A DNA stretch of 64,000 nt, taken from assembly GCF_009858335.1 (NCBI RefSeq), contig NZ_VMSE01000001.1:1488001-1552000 (forward strand), written 5' to 3'. The notes under the pieces are model-generated. The model was not told the origin of the DNA, searched no databases, and saw only the letters and a list, made by a program, of their open reading frames with translations. The DNA comes from Methylovorus glucosotrophus. GTDB lineage: Bacteria; Pseudomonadota; Gammaproteobacteria; Burkholderiales; Methylophilaceae. Below are positions 24,154 through 32,713 of the stretch, one piece after another. The position numbers and the translations under genes are program-made. Positions within the stretch are counted from its first letter, which is position 1. Every line of letters starts with the position of its first letter.

Positions 24154-24438
24154 TTATCCCCATATTAAAACCATTTGCGAATTTGAATTGGCTTCTTTAA
24201 TAGCTAATTTTTTCCCATCTACTGCCTTCAATGTAGCTAAGTATCGGCACACCGCGAGAATTAGCTCTTGATTTACGTAGCACTCTGCAAGCCTTAGTTT
24301 TTCTTTTTCAATTAATCGATAAAATTTTCGTCTTTTAGCTTTATCGCGACCCTCAACGCGGATGAACCAGTAATAATTTTGCAGATTATGCGCCCAATCT
24401 GGAACCCCGTATTCCCCGCGGTGATGAAATCCCTGCAC
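24154..24438 (-). CDS. Conserved 94-residue phage protein, copy B
   Basis: Same length as copy A at 17224-17508 and about three quarters identical over the first 40 residues (shared G-F-H-H-R-G-E-Y, N-Y-Y-W-x-I-R-V-E-G-R-D-K-A-K-R-R-K), then diverging, with a new C-terminus. It begins with GTG behind AAAAGGG; a stop codon three codons upstream fixes this start. It stands in the same order as copy A: DR, 94-residue gene, cargo. Confidence 0.7.
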   Translation of the reverse strand: MQGFHHRGEYGVPDWAHNLQNYYWFIRVEGRDKAKRRKFYRLIEKEKLRLAECYVNQELILAVCRYLATLKAVDGKKLAIKEANSNSQMVLIWG

Positions 24439-24599
24439 TATCTACGCCCTTTTCTTTTTATTGTGTCCTTGGCCGCAGGGATTCCGAATAGGAAAACTCA
24501 CGCTGGTTGTATTGTGTCCGTAATATAAATCTAGACGGCGCTTCGCGCCGGACTGCCGTCTCGTCACGAAGACGCCAAAAAAAAGCGCCTTTCGGCGCT
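24416..24599. repeat. Direct repeat DR2, second copy of the phage intergenic region
   Basis: About 184 bp matching DR1, including the compound hairpin (AGACGG..GCCGTCT) and the minus-strand terminator at 24577-24599. Here the terminator lies just downstream of the host gene at 24624 and probably now ends that gene's transcript. Recombination between DR1 and DR2 would release a 6.93-kb circle. Confidence 0.85.
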
Positions 24600-24623
24600 C
24601 TCGATTCGCACAGCCACCCTATT

Positions 24624-25508
24624 TCATAGCAAATCCGCAATGCAGGCGTTTAATCGTTCCCGCTCTTCCCCGCTCAGCGATTTAATTGGCAATGGCAGGC
24701 TGGGGACTTTAACCAGGCCTTTTAATTCGGCGATGGTGGCGATGACGCGCAGGCTTCCGTAGCGGCGGAAGAAGGCCCAGATGGGCTCCAGGGCGGTGGA
24801 TAGGCGGTTGACTTCATCAATGTCGCCCCGCTGCGATGCTTTGACTATTGTCAGGATAGGTAATGGGAACAAGCCACCAAGCACGGAATACCAGGCTTGG
24901 CAGCCTGCGATCAGGCCTGTGGCGCCGGAGTGGTCACCGCTGATGCCTATCGTCACATGATGGGGAATATGGGCGCGCAGGCGGGCAACGCGCTCTTTGG
25001 CTTCATCAAGATGGTTTGAAAGCGGCGGGATTTTGATGGAGGCGATGTTGGGCAAGGCGGCGATGCGGCCATGCAATACGTCGCTGAATTCAAAATGGGT
25101 GGTGGTGGGGTTGTCGTACACGCAGATGGGGATAGAGCTGTGCTGACTGACGGCCTGATAATGCGCGAATACTTCGTCTTCGGTGAGTTTTTGGTACGAG
25201 ACCGGGGCTAGCAGCAGGCCGTTTGCGCCGGCTTTTTGAGCATCTTCGGCGAGTTTCAGGACATCTTTGGTGCGCAATGCGCCTATGCCAACCACCACGG
25301 GGGTGCCTTGGGCGCTCTCCACTGCCAGTCGGGTGACCAGATTGCGCTCTTCGCGGTTGAGATAGGCATAGCTGCCGGTGGACCCCAATACGCCTATGGA
25401 ATTTACCTGGGCCTGGGCAAGCCTGCTCACCAATTGGCTGAAGGCGTTTTCATCGATGGATACTTCGTCCATGGGGGTTAACGGGAAGGCGCTTAAACCT
25501 GTAAACAT
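24624..25508 (-). CDS. Dihydrodipicolinate synthase/N-acetylneuraminate lyase family aldolase
   Basis: A 294-residue TIM-barrel class I aldolase. It has the G-S-T-G-S-Y-A-Y-L segment, the catalytic tyrosine in I-P-I-C-V-Y-D-N-P and the Schiff-base lysine in I-A-S-I-K-I-P. The usual T-T of the DapA G-T-T-G-E motif is G-S-T-G-S here, so this is probably not the lysine-pathway enzyme but a relative using another keto acid. It is the first host gene right of the prophage. Confidence 0.85.
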   Translation of the reverse strand: MFTGLSAFPLTPMDEVSIDENAFSQLVSRLAQAQVNSIGVLGSTGSYAYLNREERNLVTRLAVESAQGTPVVVGIGALRTKDVLKLAEDAQKAGANGLLLAPVSYQKLTEDEVFAHYQAVSQHSSIPICVYDNPTTTHFEFSDVLHGRIAALPNIASIKIPPLSNHLDEAKERVARLRAHIPHHVTIGISGDHSGATGLIAGCQAWYSVLGGLFPLPILTIVKASQRGDIDEVNRLSTALEPIWAFFRRYGSLRVIATIAELKGLVKVPSLPLPIKSLSGEERERLNACIADLL

Positions 25509-25901
25509 GGCGAAACTTTCTATGCGAGTAAATGCGTCATTTTAGCTTTCTAAAGCGAACTTCAGGGGCTTGCTTAGCGCTAATTGGCCGGTGCGCCCTG
25601 CTCTACCCTTCAAAAAGCATATTTAATTGAAAAAACCTTTAAAAATAAGTTGCTTAAATGTGATTTGTCATAGTGAAACGGAAATTTCAGGCCTATATTG
25701 AACGCTAGCTTCCGATGAAGGCAGCTAACTTATAACCAGAGAGCGTATTGTCGAAATTTATCCAGGCAGATCATTAGACCTGAGGCGTGAGCGTCGGGGT
25801 CTATCCAAATCTGCATAGCTTCATGACAAGCTGAGAATTTTGAAGGGTTCAATATTGCAGGGAGTGCTGGTCCTTAAATGCGTTAAGGAAAGGTGGCTCT
25901 T
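25509..25901. other. Gene-free stretch before a small ORF
   Basis: This region of 393 bases upstream of the aldolase gene (minus) and the small ORF at 25902 (plus) shows no ORF, repeat or tRNA that I trust. It was searched for a right-hand dif copy; none was found. It should carry the divergent promoters. Confidence 0.5.
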
Positions 25902-26024
25902 ATGAAAAATGAGAGACAAGCACGTGATTCAAATGGTACCCAGAAACAGAGCTGGGGGTTTGCTGGGCCGATTTTTCTTTTTATTGTCTTGTGTCTGATA
26001 TTTTCACTACGCTGGATCTATTAG
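25902..26024 (+). CDS. Possible 40-residue membrane protein
   Basis: The frame begins at an ATG behind AAGGAAAGGTGG and encodes a charged N-terminus (K-N-E-R-Q-A-R-D-S-N-G) and one membrane helix (I-F-L-F-I-V-L-C-L-I-F-S-L). It ends 20 bases before a terminator hairpin. A good ribosome site, a plausible single-span layout and the terminator support a real small protein. Function unknown. Confidence 0.5.
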   Translation: MKNERQARDSNGTQKQSWGFAGPIFLFIVLCLIFSLRWIY

Positions 26025-26042
26025 CCACATGTTGCAGGTCAA

Positions 26043-26073
26043 CAAAAGCCCCAAATATGGGGCTTTTGTTTTG
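26043..26073. terminator. Bidirectional terminator
   Basis: The hairpin AAAAGCCCC-AAATAT-GGGGCTTTTG lies between the small plus-strand ORF and the minus-strand alcohol dehydrogenase and serves both. Confidence 0.85.
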
Positions 26074-26077
26074 AGCA

Positions 26078-27241
26078 TCAGCCTGGCGTGAGCACCACTT
26101 TTCTACAGTCTTCTTCCTTGTTGTTGAATATCTCATAGCCTTTGACGGCATCTTCCAGTGACATGCGGTGGGTGATGATGTCGGCCGGGCGCAAATCGCC
26201 ATTTTCAATATGTTCCAGCAGCTTGGGCAGATAGCGTTGCACATGGGTCTGGCCCATTTTAAAGGTCAGGCCTTTGTCAAAGGCATCGCCAAACAAAAAG
26301 CCATGGATAAAGCCTGCATACACGCCAGGCACGCTCACTACCCCACCCCGCCTGACGGCGGCGATGCACTGGCGCAGGGCTTTGCCGCTGCTGCCTTCTA
26401 TTTTCAGGTTGGCCATCACAGTTTCCAGCGTGCTGCCTTTGGCTTCAAAGCCTACGGCGTCGATCACGGCATCTACGCCGCGATAGCTGGTGTTTTGAAT
26501 AATGACTTCGGCGGGATCCACATCTTCAAAATTGATGCTGATGGTGTTGTATTGCGCCTCGGCATAGGCCAGGCGATAAGCATGGTGATCGACCATGAAG
26601 ATGGTTTCAGCCCCCATGAGCCGGGCACTGGCAGCGGCCATGAGCCCGACCGGGCCGGCACCGAAGATGGCAACGCTGGAACCTGGGCGTATGTGAGCGT
26701 ATTCCGCCGCCTGATAGCCAGTAGGCAGGATGTCGGTGAGAAACAGCACTTGCTCGTCGGCCAGGCTGCCATTGATTTTAAACGGGCCCACATTGCCCTT
26801 GGGTACCCGCACCAGCTCGGCTTGCCCGCCTGGCACGCCGCCATACAGGTGGCTGTAACCGAACAAGGCGGCTGAGGGTCGCAACTCCTTTTTGTTGAGG
26901 ATGGCGCCACGGCCGGTGTTGGTGGTTTCACAGGCGGCATACAGTTCCTTCTGGCAGAAAAAGCAGTCGCCGCAGGCAATCACGAACGGGATGATGACGC
27001 GGTCGCCCTTTTTGACATTGACCACATCCTTGCCCACATCTTCCACCACGCCCATGAATTCGTGGCCGAGAATATCGCCATCTTTCACCATGGGGATTTT
27101 GCCGCGGTAAATATGCAGGTCCGAGCCGCAAATGGCAGTAGCGGTCACCCGCAGTATCACGTCATCCGGCTCCTGAATAATGGGGTCTGGCACGGTCTCG
27201 ATGCGGACATCTTTGCTGCCGTGGTAGGTTAATGCGCGCAT
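26078..27241 (-). CDS. Zinc-dependent alcohol dehydrogenase, formaldehyde-dehydrogenase-like
   Basis: A 387-residue MDR-family enzyme from the ATG at 27241 (GGGAGAG ribosome site). The catalytic zinc ligands are in A-I-C-G-S-D-L-H and G-H-E-F-M-G; the structural zinc cysteines are in C-G-D-C-F-F-C-Q and Y-A-A-C-E-T. The nucleotide-binding G-A-G-P-V-G-L-M lies near residue 193. The overall form, with a long insert, matches glutathione-independent formaldehyde/alcohol dehydrogenases. In a possible methylotroph it could oxidise formaldehyde or another aldehyde; the substrate is not proven. Confidence 0.85.
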   Translation of the reverse strand: MRALTYHGSKDVRIETVPDPIIQEPDDVILRVTATAICGSDLHIYRGKIPMVKDGDILGHEFMGVVEDVGKDVVNVKKGDRVIIPFVIACGDCFFCQKELYAACETTNTGRGAILNKKELRPSAALFGYSHLYGGVPGGQAELVRVPKGNVGPFKINGSLADEQVLFLTDILPTGYQAAEYAHIRPGSSVAIFGAGPVGLMAAASARLMGAETIFMVDHHAYRLAYAEAQYNTISINFEDVDPAEVIIQNTSYRGVDAVIDAVGFEAKGSTLETVMANLKIEGSSGKALRQCIAAVRRGGVVSVPGVYAGFIHGFLFGDAFDKGLTFKMGQTHVQRYLPKLLEHIENGDLRPADIITHRMSLEDAVKGYEIFNNKEEDCRKVVLTPG

Positions 27242-27448
27242 GGTGCTCTCCCGGAAGGTAATCAATTGCATGATGCTAATGGCGTATGGCGCCAGGCCCT
27301 GTAGGCGCCAACCGGGAGTTGCTGTAGGGTGAATTTGCAAGGCCGCCTGCCACGATGCATGGCAGGCAGACAATAAAAAGCTCGCCCATATAAGCTGCAT
27401 GAGCGAGTGGAGAAAACACTCCGCCATGTGCGGCGAAGAGTCTAGAGA

Positions 27449-27979
27449 TTAATCGTCGGTGCTGGCTTTAAGCTTCTTTGCCTCTGCCAAGTGGTGCTTC
27501 AAGCCAGGCAGCATTTTGTTGGCAAATTGTTTTACGTCGGCATCGTCGGCATTCTTCGCGGTTTTTTCAAACAGCTCGACGGTATCCTTGTGCGCAGCCA
27601 CGCCTATGGATTCGGCATATTCCTCGTCAAAATCCTTGCCATCCTTGGTGGAGAGCAGCTTGGCCTTGGCTTTTTGCATCAGGCTAGGCTCCGTGGGGAT
27701 TTCCACGCCCTTGGTTTTGGCGAGTGCGCTCAGCGCGGCATATGCCTCGGTGTGATCCTTGATCATCTGGTCGGCAAACTTCAATACCTGAGGGTTTTTG
27801 GATTTGCTCTTGGCCATTTCACTGGCGGCGATTTCGGCTTTGTTGGCCTGAGCAGCGTTTTCAAAGAAATTTTTGTCGCTCATCGATACATCCGCGGCAC
27901 AGGCCTGGTGGATGGTACTCAATGTCATCAAGCCAACAAGCGTGCAGACAGATAGCAGTTTCATTCGGGTGAGACTCAT
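27449..27979 (-). CDS. DUF4142 family secreted protein
   Basis: A 176-residue protein with a signal peptide (V-C-T-L-V-G-L-M-T-L-S, cleavage near A-C-A-A) and the DUF4142 helical domain: F-F-E-N-A-A-Q-A-N-K-A-E-I, V-L-K-F-A-D-Q-M-I-K-D-H, E-S-I-G-V-A-A-H-K-D-T-V-E-L-F and L-P-G-L-K-H-H-L. The ATG at 27979 follows AAGGAGA. It is a paralogue of the gene at 13778-14296 and closer to the family norm. Function unknown, probably stress-related. Confidence 0.85.
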   Translation of the reverse strand: MSLTRMKLLSVCTLVGLMTLSTIHQACAADVSMSDKNFFENAAQANKAEIAASEMAKSKSKNPQVLKFADQMIKDHTEAYAALSALAKTKGVEIPTEPSLMQKAKAKLLSTKDGKDFDEEYAESIGVAAHKDTVELFEKTAKNADDADVKQFANKMLPGLKHHLAEAKKLKASTDD

Positions 27980-28212
27980 GGTGTTCTCCTTGGTGATAGT
28001 AGCGGGCACAGTGACAAGGTAGTCGGGTTTGCATGGCTTCGCGATCAGCGGATGTCTGATTTGCATGTGGGAGAACCCCACAAGGGTGGTAGGTCTATTT
28101 AGATGAGGTTGACGATTGGCATGCCGCCTTATCTGCAGATGCGCTCGGCTAAACCTAACTTTTAAGATTAATAGTGATTCTTAATGTATTGATTTAGTGA
28201 AAATTGTTAATT

Positions 28213-28923
28213 TCAATCCCACTCCAGCTCAATCACGATAGGCAAGTGGTCTGACAGCCTTCGGATATCGTTGCCATGGATGCGATGCGCGGTAATTTTG
28301 ATACCTTCCGCCTCGTACCACACCCTATCCAGGCGCAACACCGGGCACAGGGAAGGGAAAGTCGCCTTGCAGGGCACCGGCGTCAAATGACCATCAAGAA
28401 AGCGCAGCAATGCAGAGGGACGTTGCCATTCGTTGATGTCGCCCATTAGCAGCAAGGGGCTTTTGGTCTCCTCCTCCACCGCTTGTATCAGCCGTATCAG
28501 GTTACGCGCCTCGCTGCGTCGTTCGTAGATCGAGAGCGAGAGATGAGTGCCGATCACACGCAGATTGCCATGCGGGCCTGCAATCAGGGCATCGGCCGCC
28601 ATGCGCGGCTCCAGGCTGGGCCGGGTTTCCAGATTGTGAATCAGCCCGCGCACGATGGGATAACGGCTGACGATGAGATTGCCATACCAGCCCTGCCCTT
28701 CCAGCATGCTGGGGCAGATGAGGTGAAACGGGCGATCCGGCCCCGCCAGGCGTTCAACATCATCTGGCTGGCCACCCCGTGAGGGCCGCGTTTCCATCTC
28801 CTGAATCACCCCTGCATCAATATCCAGACGCTGCATGAGATGGTGTATGCGCTGGAGATCGCGCTGACCATCCAGACTGCGCCCACCATGAATGTTGAAG
28901 CACAGCAACCGCATACGACTCAT
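28213..28923 (-). CDS. Endonuclease/exonuclease/phosphatase (EEP) family protein
   Basis: A 236-residue EEP-fold enzyme: N-I-H-G-G near the start, the catalytic glutamate in V-I-Q-E-M-E, G-T-H-L-S-L in the middle, M-G-D-I-N-E-W (Asp/Asn metal site) and the final L-S-D-H-L-P-I histidine. Such enzymes cleave phosphodiesters of nucleic acids or lipids. It lies 74 bases downstream of a phospholipase D-type gene on the same strand, a pair often seen together, which suggests phospholipid rather than nucleic-acid substrates. Confidence 0.82.
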   Translation of the reverse strand: MSRMRLLCFNIHGGRSLDGQRDLQRIHHLMQRLDIDAGVIQEMETRPSRGGQPDDVERLAGPDRPFHLICPSMLEGQGWYGNLIVSRYPIVRGLIHNLETRPSLEPRMAADALIAGPHGNLRVIGTHLSLSIYERRSEARNLIRLIQAVEEETKSPLLLMGDINEWQRPSALLRFLDGHLTPVPCKATFPSLCPVLRLDRVWYEAEGIKITAHRIHGNDIRRLSDHLPIVIELEWD

Positions 28924-28996
28924 AGGCAAACAGCCCTTGCATGGCATGCAGGCAGATAGCGCCAAGCGTATTGGCAGGCGACAAGCATGATGCGGC

Positions 28997-31195
28997 TCAT
29001 TTTGCTGCAGTCTGCCAGTGTTTGGCGGCCAGATGACTCAAAACGATGATGAGTATCCAGGCCAGCAGCCCGCCGCCCAGCAGCAGCATGTTGTGCATGT
29101 CCGGATGCTTCCAGAATGAGAGTGCCGATTGCCCCAATAACACGGAGACGGCGGTACCGGGCAGCATGCCCAGTGCCGTGGCCGCCATCAGCCGCCAGAA
29201 AGGCACATTCATCATGCCCAGCGCCAAGTTAACCACAGTGTAAGGCGCAATCGGCACCAGCCGCAGCAAGGTCAGCCCGACCAGGCCGCCCTTGTCCGCG
29301 TAATGCGCGATATTTTTCGCATAGCGGCCGGTGAGCGCGCGCAGCGAATCTTCCCCCAGCTGATTGCCAGCAAAAAAACCGATGATGCAGCTCACCAGCG
29401 AGCCCAGCATGGCAATCAGAAACGCCTCCAGTGGAGGAAACACAATCACCACGGTGGCGGTCATGATCATGTGCGGAAAGAAAATCAGCGTACCGACGAT
29501 ATAGGCCGCCATGCCCGCCGGGAAGGCCCATGCCGTGTTTTTCACTTTCTCCAGCAAGGGGACGATTTTTTCCGGAGTGGCGTATTCGCTCAGCGGCGTG
29601 ACTTTCCAGGCCAGCACCAAGGCGATGATCGCCAGCACGGCAATCACCAGCTTGGGCGGAATGGACGCCCTGAACTGTTTGCGCTGCCCACGCGAGGTGA
29701 TCAGGCGCGGCAACAAGGGATGCGCGGGATCAGCCAGCCAGGTGGCGATGCGCGAAAAGCGCTCATGGCGATAGGCTTCGTCATTGATACGGCGCAGATG
29801 CTGGCGGCTATGCGGAATATCGTCCAGAAATGTCTGCACGCTGGCGCCGCTGGAGATCAGCTGCTGAATATCGTCTAACTCGCGGCCGGTGTGCTCACGG
29901 ATCAGGTCATTGCGCATGCCGGCAATCGCCTGTTGCGTGGCCTCGTCATGGGCCTCAAACATGAGGTCGCATTCGGTATCCAGCGTCATTGAGCGGCGGT
30001 TGATATTGCTGGAGCCCACGCGCAGGTAGTGGTAATCCACCACCATCAGTTTGGAATGGATGCGAATGGCTTTTTCTTCGCCATGCTCGCTGCTGGCTGG
30101 ATATGCCATGACTACGCGATCCCCAACTCCACCGGCTTCCAGCAGTTCCTTGAAGTGCACGCGCCCAGTGTACATGGATTTACGTTCCATGATGCCCTGC
30201 GGCCGGTCGCAGCTGATCAGCAGTGCACGCAGGCCAGGACGTTCCTTCAGCCGTTTGTTGAGCGCCCGGGCAATGTCTTTCTGCGTGAAAAACTGGTTTT
30301 CCATGTAGATGAACTGCTCGGCGCGGGCAATCATGTCCAGGTAAAGCTGCTTGATCTGAGTGCGCACGGGCTGCCGCAGGAAGGCGGGCTGCGTTAATGC
30401 CACGGCGGTGCGGATATTGGTCAGCGCAGGCTTGGCAAACTTGGGCCAGACAGCTGGCAAGGCATCGCTGTCGGGCATGCGGGTGGGAATGGCGTGCTTG
30501 CCAGTGGCTTGATGCCATCGCTCGCGTACCAGCGTTGCCAGCGGTTGCACAACTGGCCCTGCCACCACGGCCTGAATATCATGGTAAGGCCCGAACTCCT
30601 TTTTGGCGCCCAGTTTGAGAGTGCCATCCGGGTCTACCCGCCGATCATCCTCGGTATGGTGTTCGCGCTTGTCCCAGCGGGCGATGGCGACATCCATGCC
30701 GCCACAAAAGGCAAGTTCATCATCCACCACCACCACTTTCTGATGATGGCTGGCGCCCAGTGGCAGCTGGCCATCGAACACGAAATGGATATTGTCAGCG
30801 TCCTGCCATTTCCATTTGAATTCGGAAAAGCTCTCGCGCTCGGCGGCCAGAAACACGGAGTAATTCCAGCGGTTAAGGTAGATCTGGATCGCCGGATTCT
30901 GCCCGGCTTTCCAGGTCAGCAGCTCATACAGCATGGGTGGGCAGCTGGCACTGGCGGCCTCTTCGCCGCGCAACAGCTCAATGCGGCTGTCGATATCCCA
31001 TCCCAGTATGAAAATGCTGTGGCGGGCTTCGCAAATGGCGTGATAAAGCGCGCGATAGTAATTGGCGCAATCTACCAGCAGCGCAGCGTGCGTGGCTTGC
31101 GCGGCATGCCAGCTATTGGCGTCGTGCAGCTGCATGGGCTGCGCTGGCTTGGCGTGTTCAGTATCCGGCAACTTGGTGTCCTCCCAGGCATCCAC
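28997..31195 (-). CDS. Phospholipase D/cardiolipin-synthase-like protein fused to a VTT (DedA-like) membrane domain
   Basis: This 732-residue fusion has two phospholipase-D motifs in the soluble part: H-H-Q-K-V-V-V-V-D-D near residue 155 and H-S-K-L-M-V-V-D near residue 380, each followed by the G-S/G-G and N segments. The C-terminal 220 residues hold five or six membrane helices of the VTT/SNARE-associated type (F-F-A-G-N-Q-L-G, then R-L-V-P-I-A-P-Y-T-V-V-N, then G-M-L-P-G-T). It probably makes or remodels phospholipids, with the VTT part as a lipid scramblase/transport module. It is grouped with the EEP gene. Confidence 0.88.
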   Translation of the reverse strand: MDAWEDTKLPDTEHAKPAQPMQLHDANSWHAAQATHAALLVDCANYYRALYHAICEARHSIFILGWDIDSRIELLRGEEAASASCPPMLYELLTWKAGQNPAIQIYLNRWNYSVFLAAERESFSEFKWKWQDADNIHFVFDGQLPLGASHHQKVVVVDDELAFCGGMDVAIARWDKREHHTEDDRRVDPDGTLKLGAKKEFGPYHDIQAVVAGPVVQPLATLVRERWHQATGKHAIPTRMPDSDALPAVWPKFAKPALTNIRTAVALTQPAFLRQPVRTQIKQLYLDMIARAEQFIYMENQFFTQKDIARALNKRLKERPGLRALLISCDRPQGIMERKSMYTGRVHFKELLEAGGVGDRVVMAYPASSEHGEEKAIRIHSKLMVVDYHYLRVGSSNINRRSMTLDTECDLMFEAHDEATQQAIAGMRNDLIREHTGRELDDIQQLISSGASVQTFLDDIPHSRQHLRRINDEAYRHERFSRIATWLADPAHPLLPRLITSRGQRKQFRASIPPKLVIAVLAIIALVLAWKVTPLSEYATPEKIVPLLEKVKNTAWAFPAGMAAYIVGTLIFFPHMIMTATVVIVFPPLEAFLIAMLGSLVSCIIGFFAGNQLGEDSLRALTGRYAKNIAHYADKGGLVGLTLLRLVPIAPYTVVNLALGMMNVPFWRLMAATALGMLPGTAVSVLLGQSALSFWKHPDMHNMLLLGGGLLAWILIIVLSHLAAKHWQTAAK

Positions 31196-31207
31196 GGTCG
31201 GCTGCGC

Positions 31208-31501
31208 CTATTGTTTGGTCGATGGGGTGGGCTGGTGGATGTCCGTGCCTGGCTTGGTGCTGCGATCAGGCTGGTCTTCTTGCGGCATGCGTGGCGGCAC
31301 AATCACGCTTTTATGCTCTTGCGGGTGTGCAGGGGGAATGGTCACGCTTTTGCTATCAGCGCTGCATGGCGGTTTGCTGGTGGCGGATGATTGGTCACAG
31401 GGCGGCAGCGTACTGCCAGACGGATCGGCCGCATGGCTGACGGAGATCATCGCCATCAAGCACAACGATGCTGCAAACAAGCATAAACGTAGCATGGGCA
31501 T
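31208..31501 (-). CDS. Small secreted proline-rich protein, unknown
   Basis: A 97-residue protein with a signal peptide (L-F-A-A-S-L-C-L-M-A-M-I-S-V-S-H-A-A) and a Ser/Thr/Pro-rich, apparently disordered mature part with two cysteines (P-P-C-D, P-P-C-S) and repeats of the V-x-I/V-P-P type (S-V-T-I-P-P-A-H-P-Q-E, S-V-I-V-P-P-R-M-P-Q-E). It lies just upstream of the phospholipase D fusion gene on the same strand. No family is recognised. Confidence 0.55.
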   Translation of the reverse strand: MPMLRLCLFAASLCLMAMISVSHAADPSGSTLPPCDQSSATSKPPCSADSKSVTIPPAHPQEHKSVIVPPRMPQEDQPDRSTKPGTDIHQPTPSTKQ

Positions 31502-31623
31502 GGTGGGCTCCAGTCAGGTGAATGTCATGAAAAACATGCCTTATGGCAGAAGCCATGCCTGTATGAAAAGCCAGGCGCCTTACAGTTCCGCTTGCGCTTG
31601 TCAGACGATCTTTATGAAACGCC

Positions 31624-32241
31624 TCATGCAGCGCTTCTCCGCGCATGCAATGCTGCTGCCAGCACCCTGGCAGATGAGCTGATCAGGAGCACGGAGAGCG
31701 CCAGACCGACCACCAGATCTGGCCAGGCAGAGTTAAACAGCCACACGGCCCCCGCAGCCACGATCACAGCGAGATTGGTGGCAATGTCATTGCGGGAGCA
31801 GGCCCAGACCGACGACATGTTGATGTCATCACTGCGGTGCTTCCAGAGCAGGAACAGGCATAGGCTATTCGCCAGCAGCGACAGCACACCTATGCCGCCC
31901 ATGGCGTCAAACAGTGGCAATGCTGGCACAAACAGCCGGTAGATCACCTGCCCCAGCACAAAAAGGCCTGCCAGCAGAATGAGGCCGCCCTTGAACAAAG
32001 CCACCACGGCCTTTTCGCGCGCGCTGCGCGAGACTACATACAGGCTGAGCGCATAGGTCAGCGCATCGCCCAGGTTATCGAGGCTATCGGAAAGCAACGC
32101 GGTGGAATGGGCCAGCCAGCCTGCGACGAACACCACCACGAACATGGTGGCATTGATGCCAAGCACGATCTTCAGGGTTTTGCTCTGGCGCTGCTTCAGC
32201 ACCTCGATGGCACACGATGTGTTATTACAACAATCTGCCAT
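31624..32241 (-). CDS. Short cation-diffusion-facilitator family transporter
   Basis: A 205-residue membrane protein with the CDF core: T-A-L-L-S-D-S-L-D-N-L-G-D-A in helix II and S-R-N-D-I-A-T-N-L in helix V, aspartates that would bind Zn2+/Co2+-like ions. The N-terminus has metal-binding C-C-N-N-T-S-C. It lacks the usual C-terminal cytoplasmic domain, as in short CDF proteins. It is an inner-membrane metal efflux candidate. A GGAGGTGACGC ribosome site is present. Confidence 0.85.
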   Translation of the reverse strand: MADCCNNTSCAIEVLKQRQSKTLKIVLGINATMFVVVFVAGWLAHSTALLSDSLDNLGDALTYALSLYVVSRSAREKAVVALFKGGLILLAGLFVLGQVIYRLFVPALPLFDAMGGIGVLSLLANSLCLFLLWKHRSDDINMSSVWACSRNDIATNLAVIVAAGAVWLFNSAWPDLVVGLALSVLLISSSARVLAAALHARRSAA

Positions 32242-32275
32242 GCGTCACCTCCTGTTATGAAAGTCCCCTGCCCGC

Positions 32276-32608
32276 TCAGGCGGCTCTGGGCGCAAACATG
32301 ATGATGGCCATGCCGCACAGGGCAATGCTTGCGCCCAGCAGATCCCAGCCGGTTGGCCGTATGCCATCGACTTGCCACAGCCAGACGATGGCGACGGCAA
32401 TATACACCCCGCCATAGGCGGCATACACCCGCCCTGCTGCCGTGGGATGCAGGGAAAGCAGCCAGGCAAATAGTGAGAGTGACAGCGCTGCAGGCAGCAG
32501 CAACCAGGCACTTTTGCCCTTGCTTAAGTACAAATATGGCAGGTAGCAGCCCACAATCTCGGCTAGCGCGGTCAGCACAAATAATAAAAAGGTCGTGAGC
32601 GGATTCAT
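32276..32608 (-). CDS. YnfA/UPF0060 family membrane protein
   Basis: A 110-residue, four-helix membrane protein with the UPF0060 motifs [20 protein letters not shown] and [13 protein letters not shown]. It resembles small multidrug-resistance transporters in size and layout; YnfA itself has been linked to drug efflux. It lies directly upstream (minus strand) of the CDF gene, with 34 bases between. Confidence 0.9.
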   Translation of the reverse strand: MNPLTTFLLFVLTALAEIVGCYLPYLYLSKGKSAWLLLPAALSLSLFAWLLSLHPTAAGRVYAAYGGVYIAVAIVWLWQVDGIRPTGWDLLGASIALCGMAIIMFAPRAA

Positions 32609-32666
32609 ATGGGATGGGTCAGGTTAAGCCTTGAATATACCTGCATTTTGCCCGGCTTGCGGACAA

Positions 32667-32690
32667 TAAAAAAGCGCCCGCAGGCGCTTT
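32667..32690 (-). terminator. Terminator after the mechanosensitive-type gene
   Basis: On the minus strand: AAAGCGCC-TGC-GGGCGCTTTTTT. It ends the transcript of the gene at 32714-33391. Confidence 0.85.
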
Positions 32691-32713
32691 CAGGAGTACC
32701 ACAACCAGCAGGC

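Larger units (their letters stand above)
23193..24599 (-). mobile_element. Remnant of a second filamentous phage (B)
   Basis: To the right of the second Xer site lies the tail end of a related phage: regulator tail, a cargo gene, a 94-residue protein homologue and DR2. The rest of this phage, and any right-hand dif copy, is missing. DR2 stops at the base of its terminator hairpin, 24 bases from the host gene at 24624. It is probably left over from a tandem array at dif after deletion. Confidence 0.7.

Noticed and set aside
24600..26040. Search for a right-hand dif copy beyond phage remnant B
   Set aside because: No sequence resembling either Xer arm was found, so remnant B appears to be truncated.
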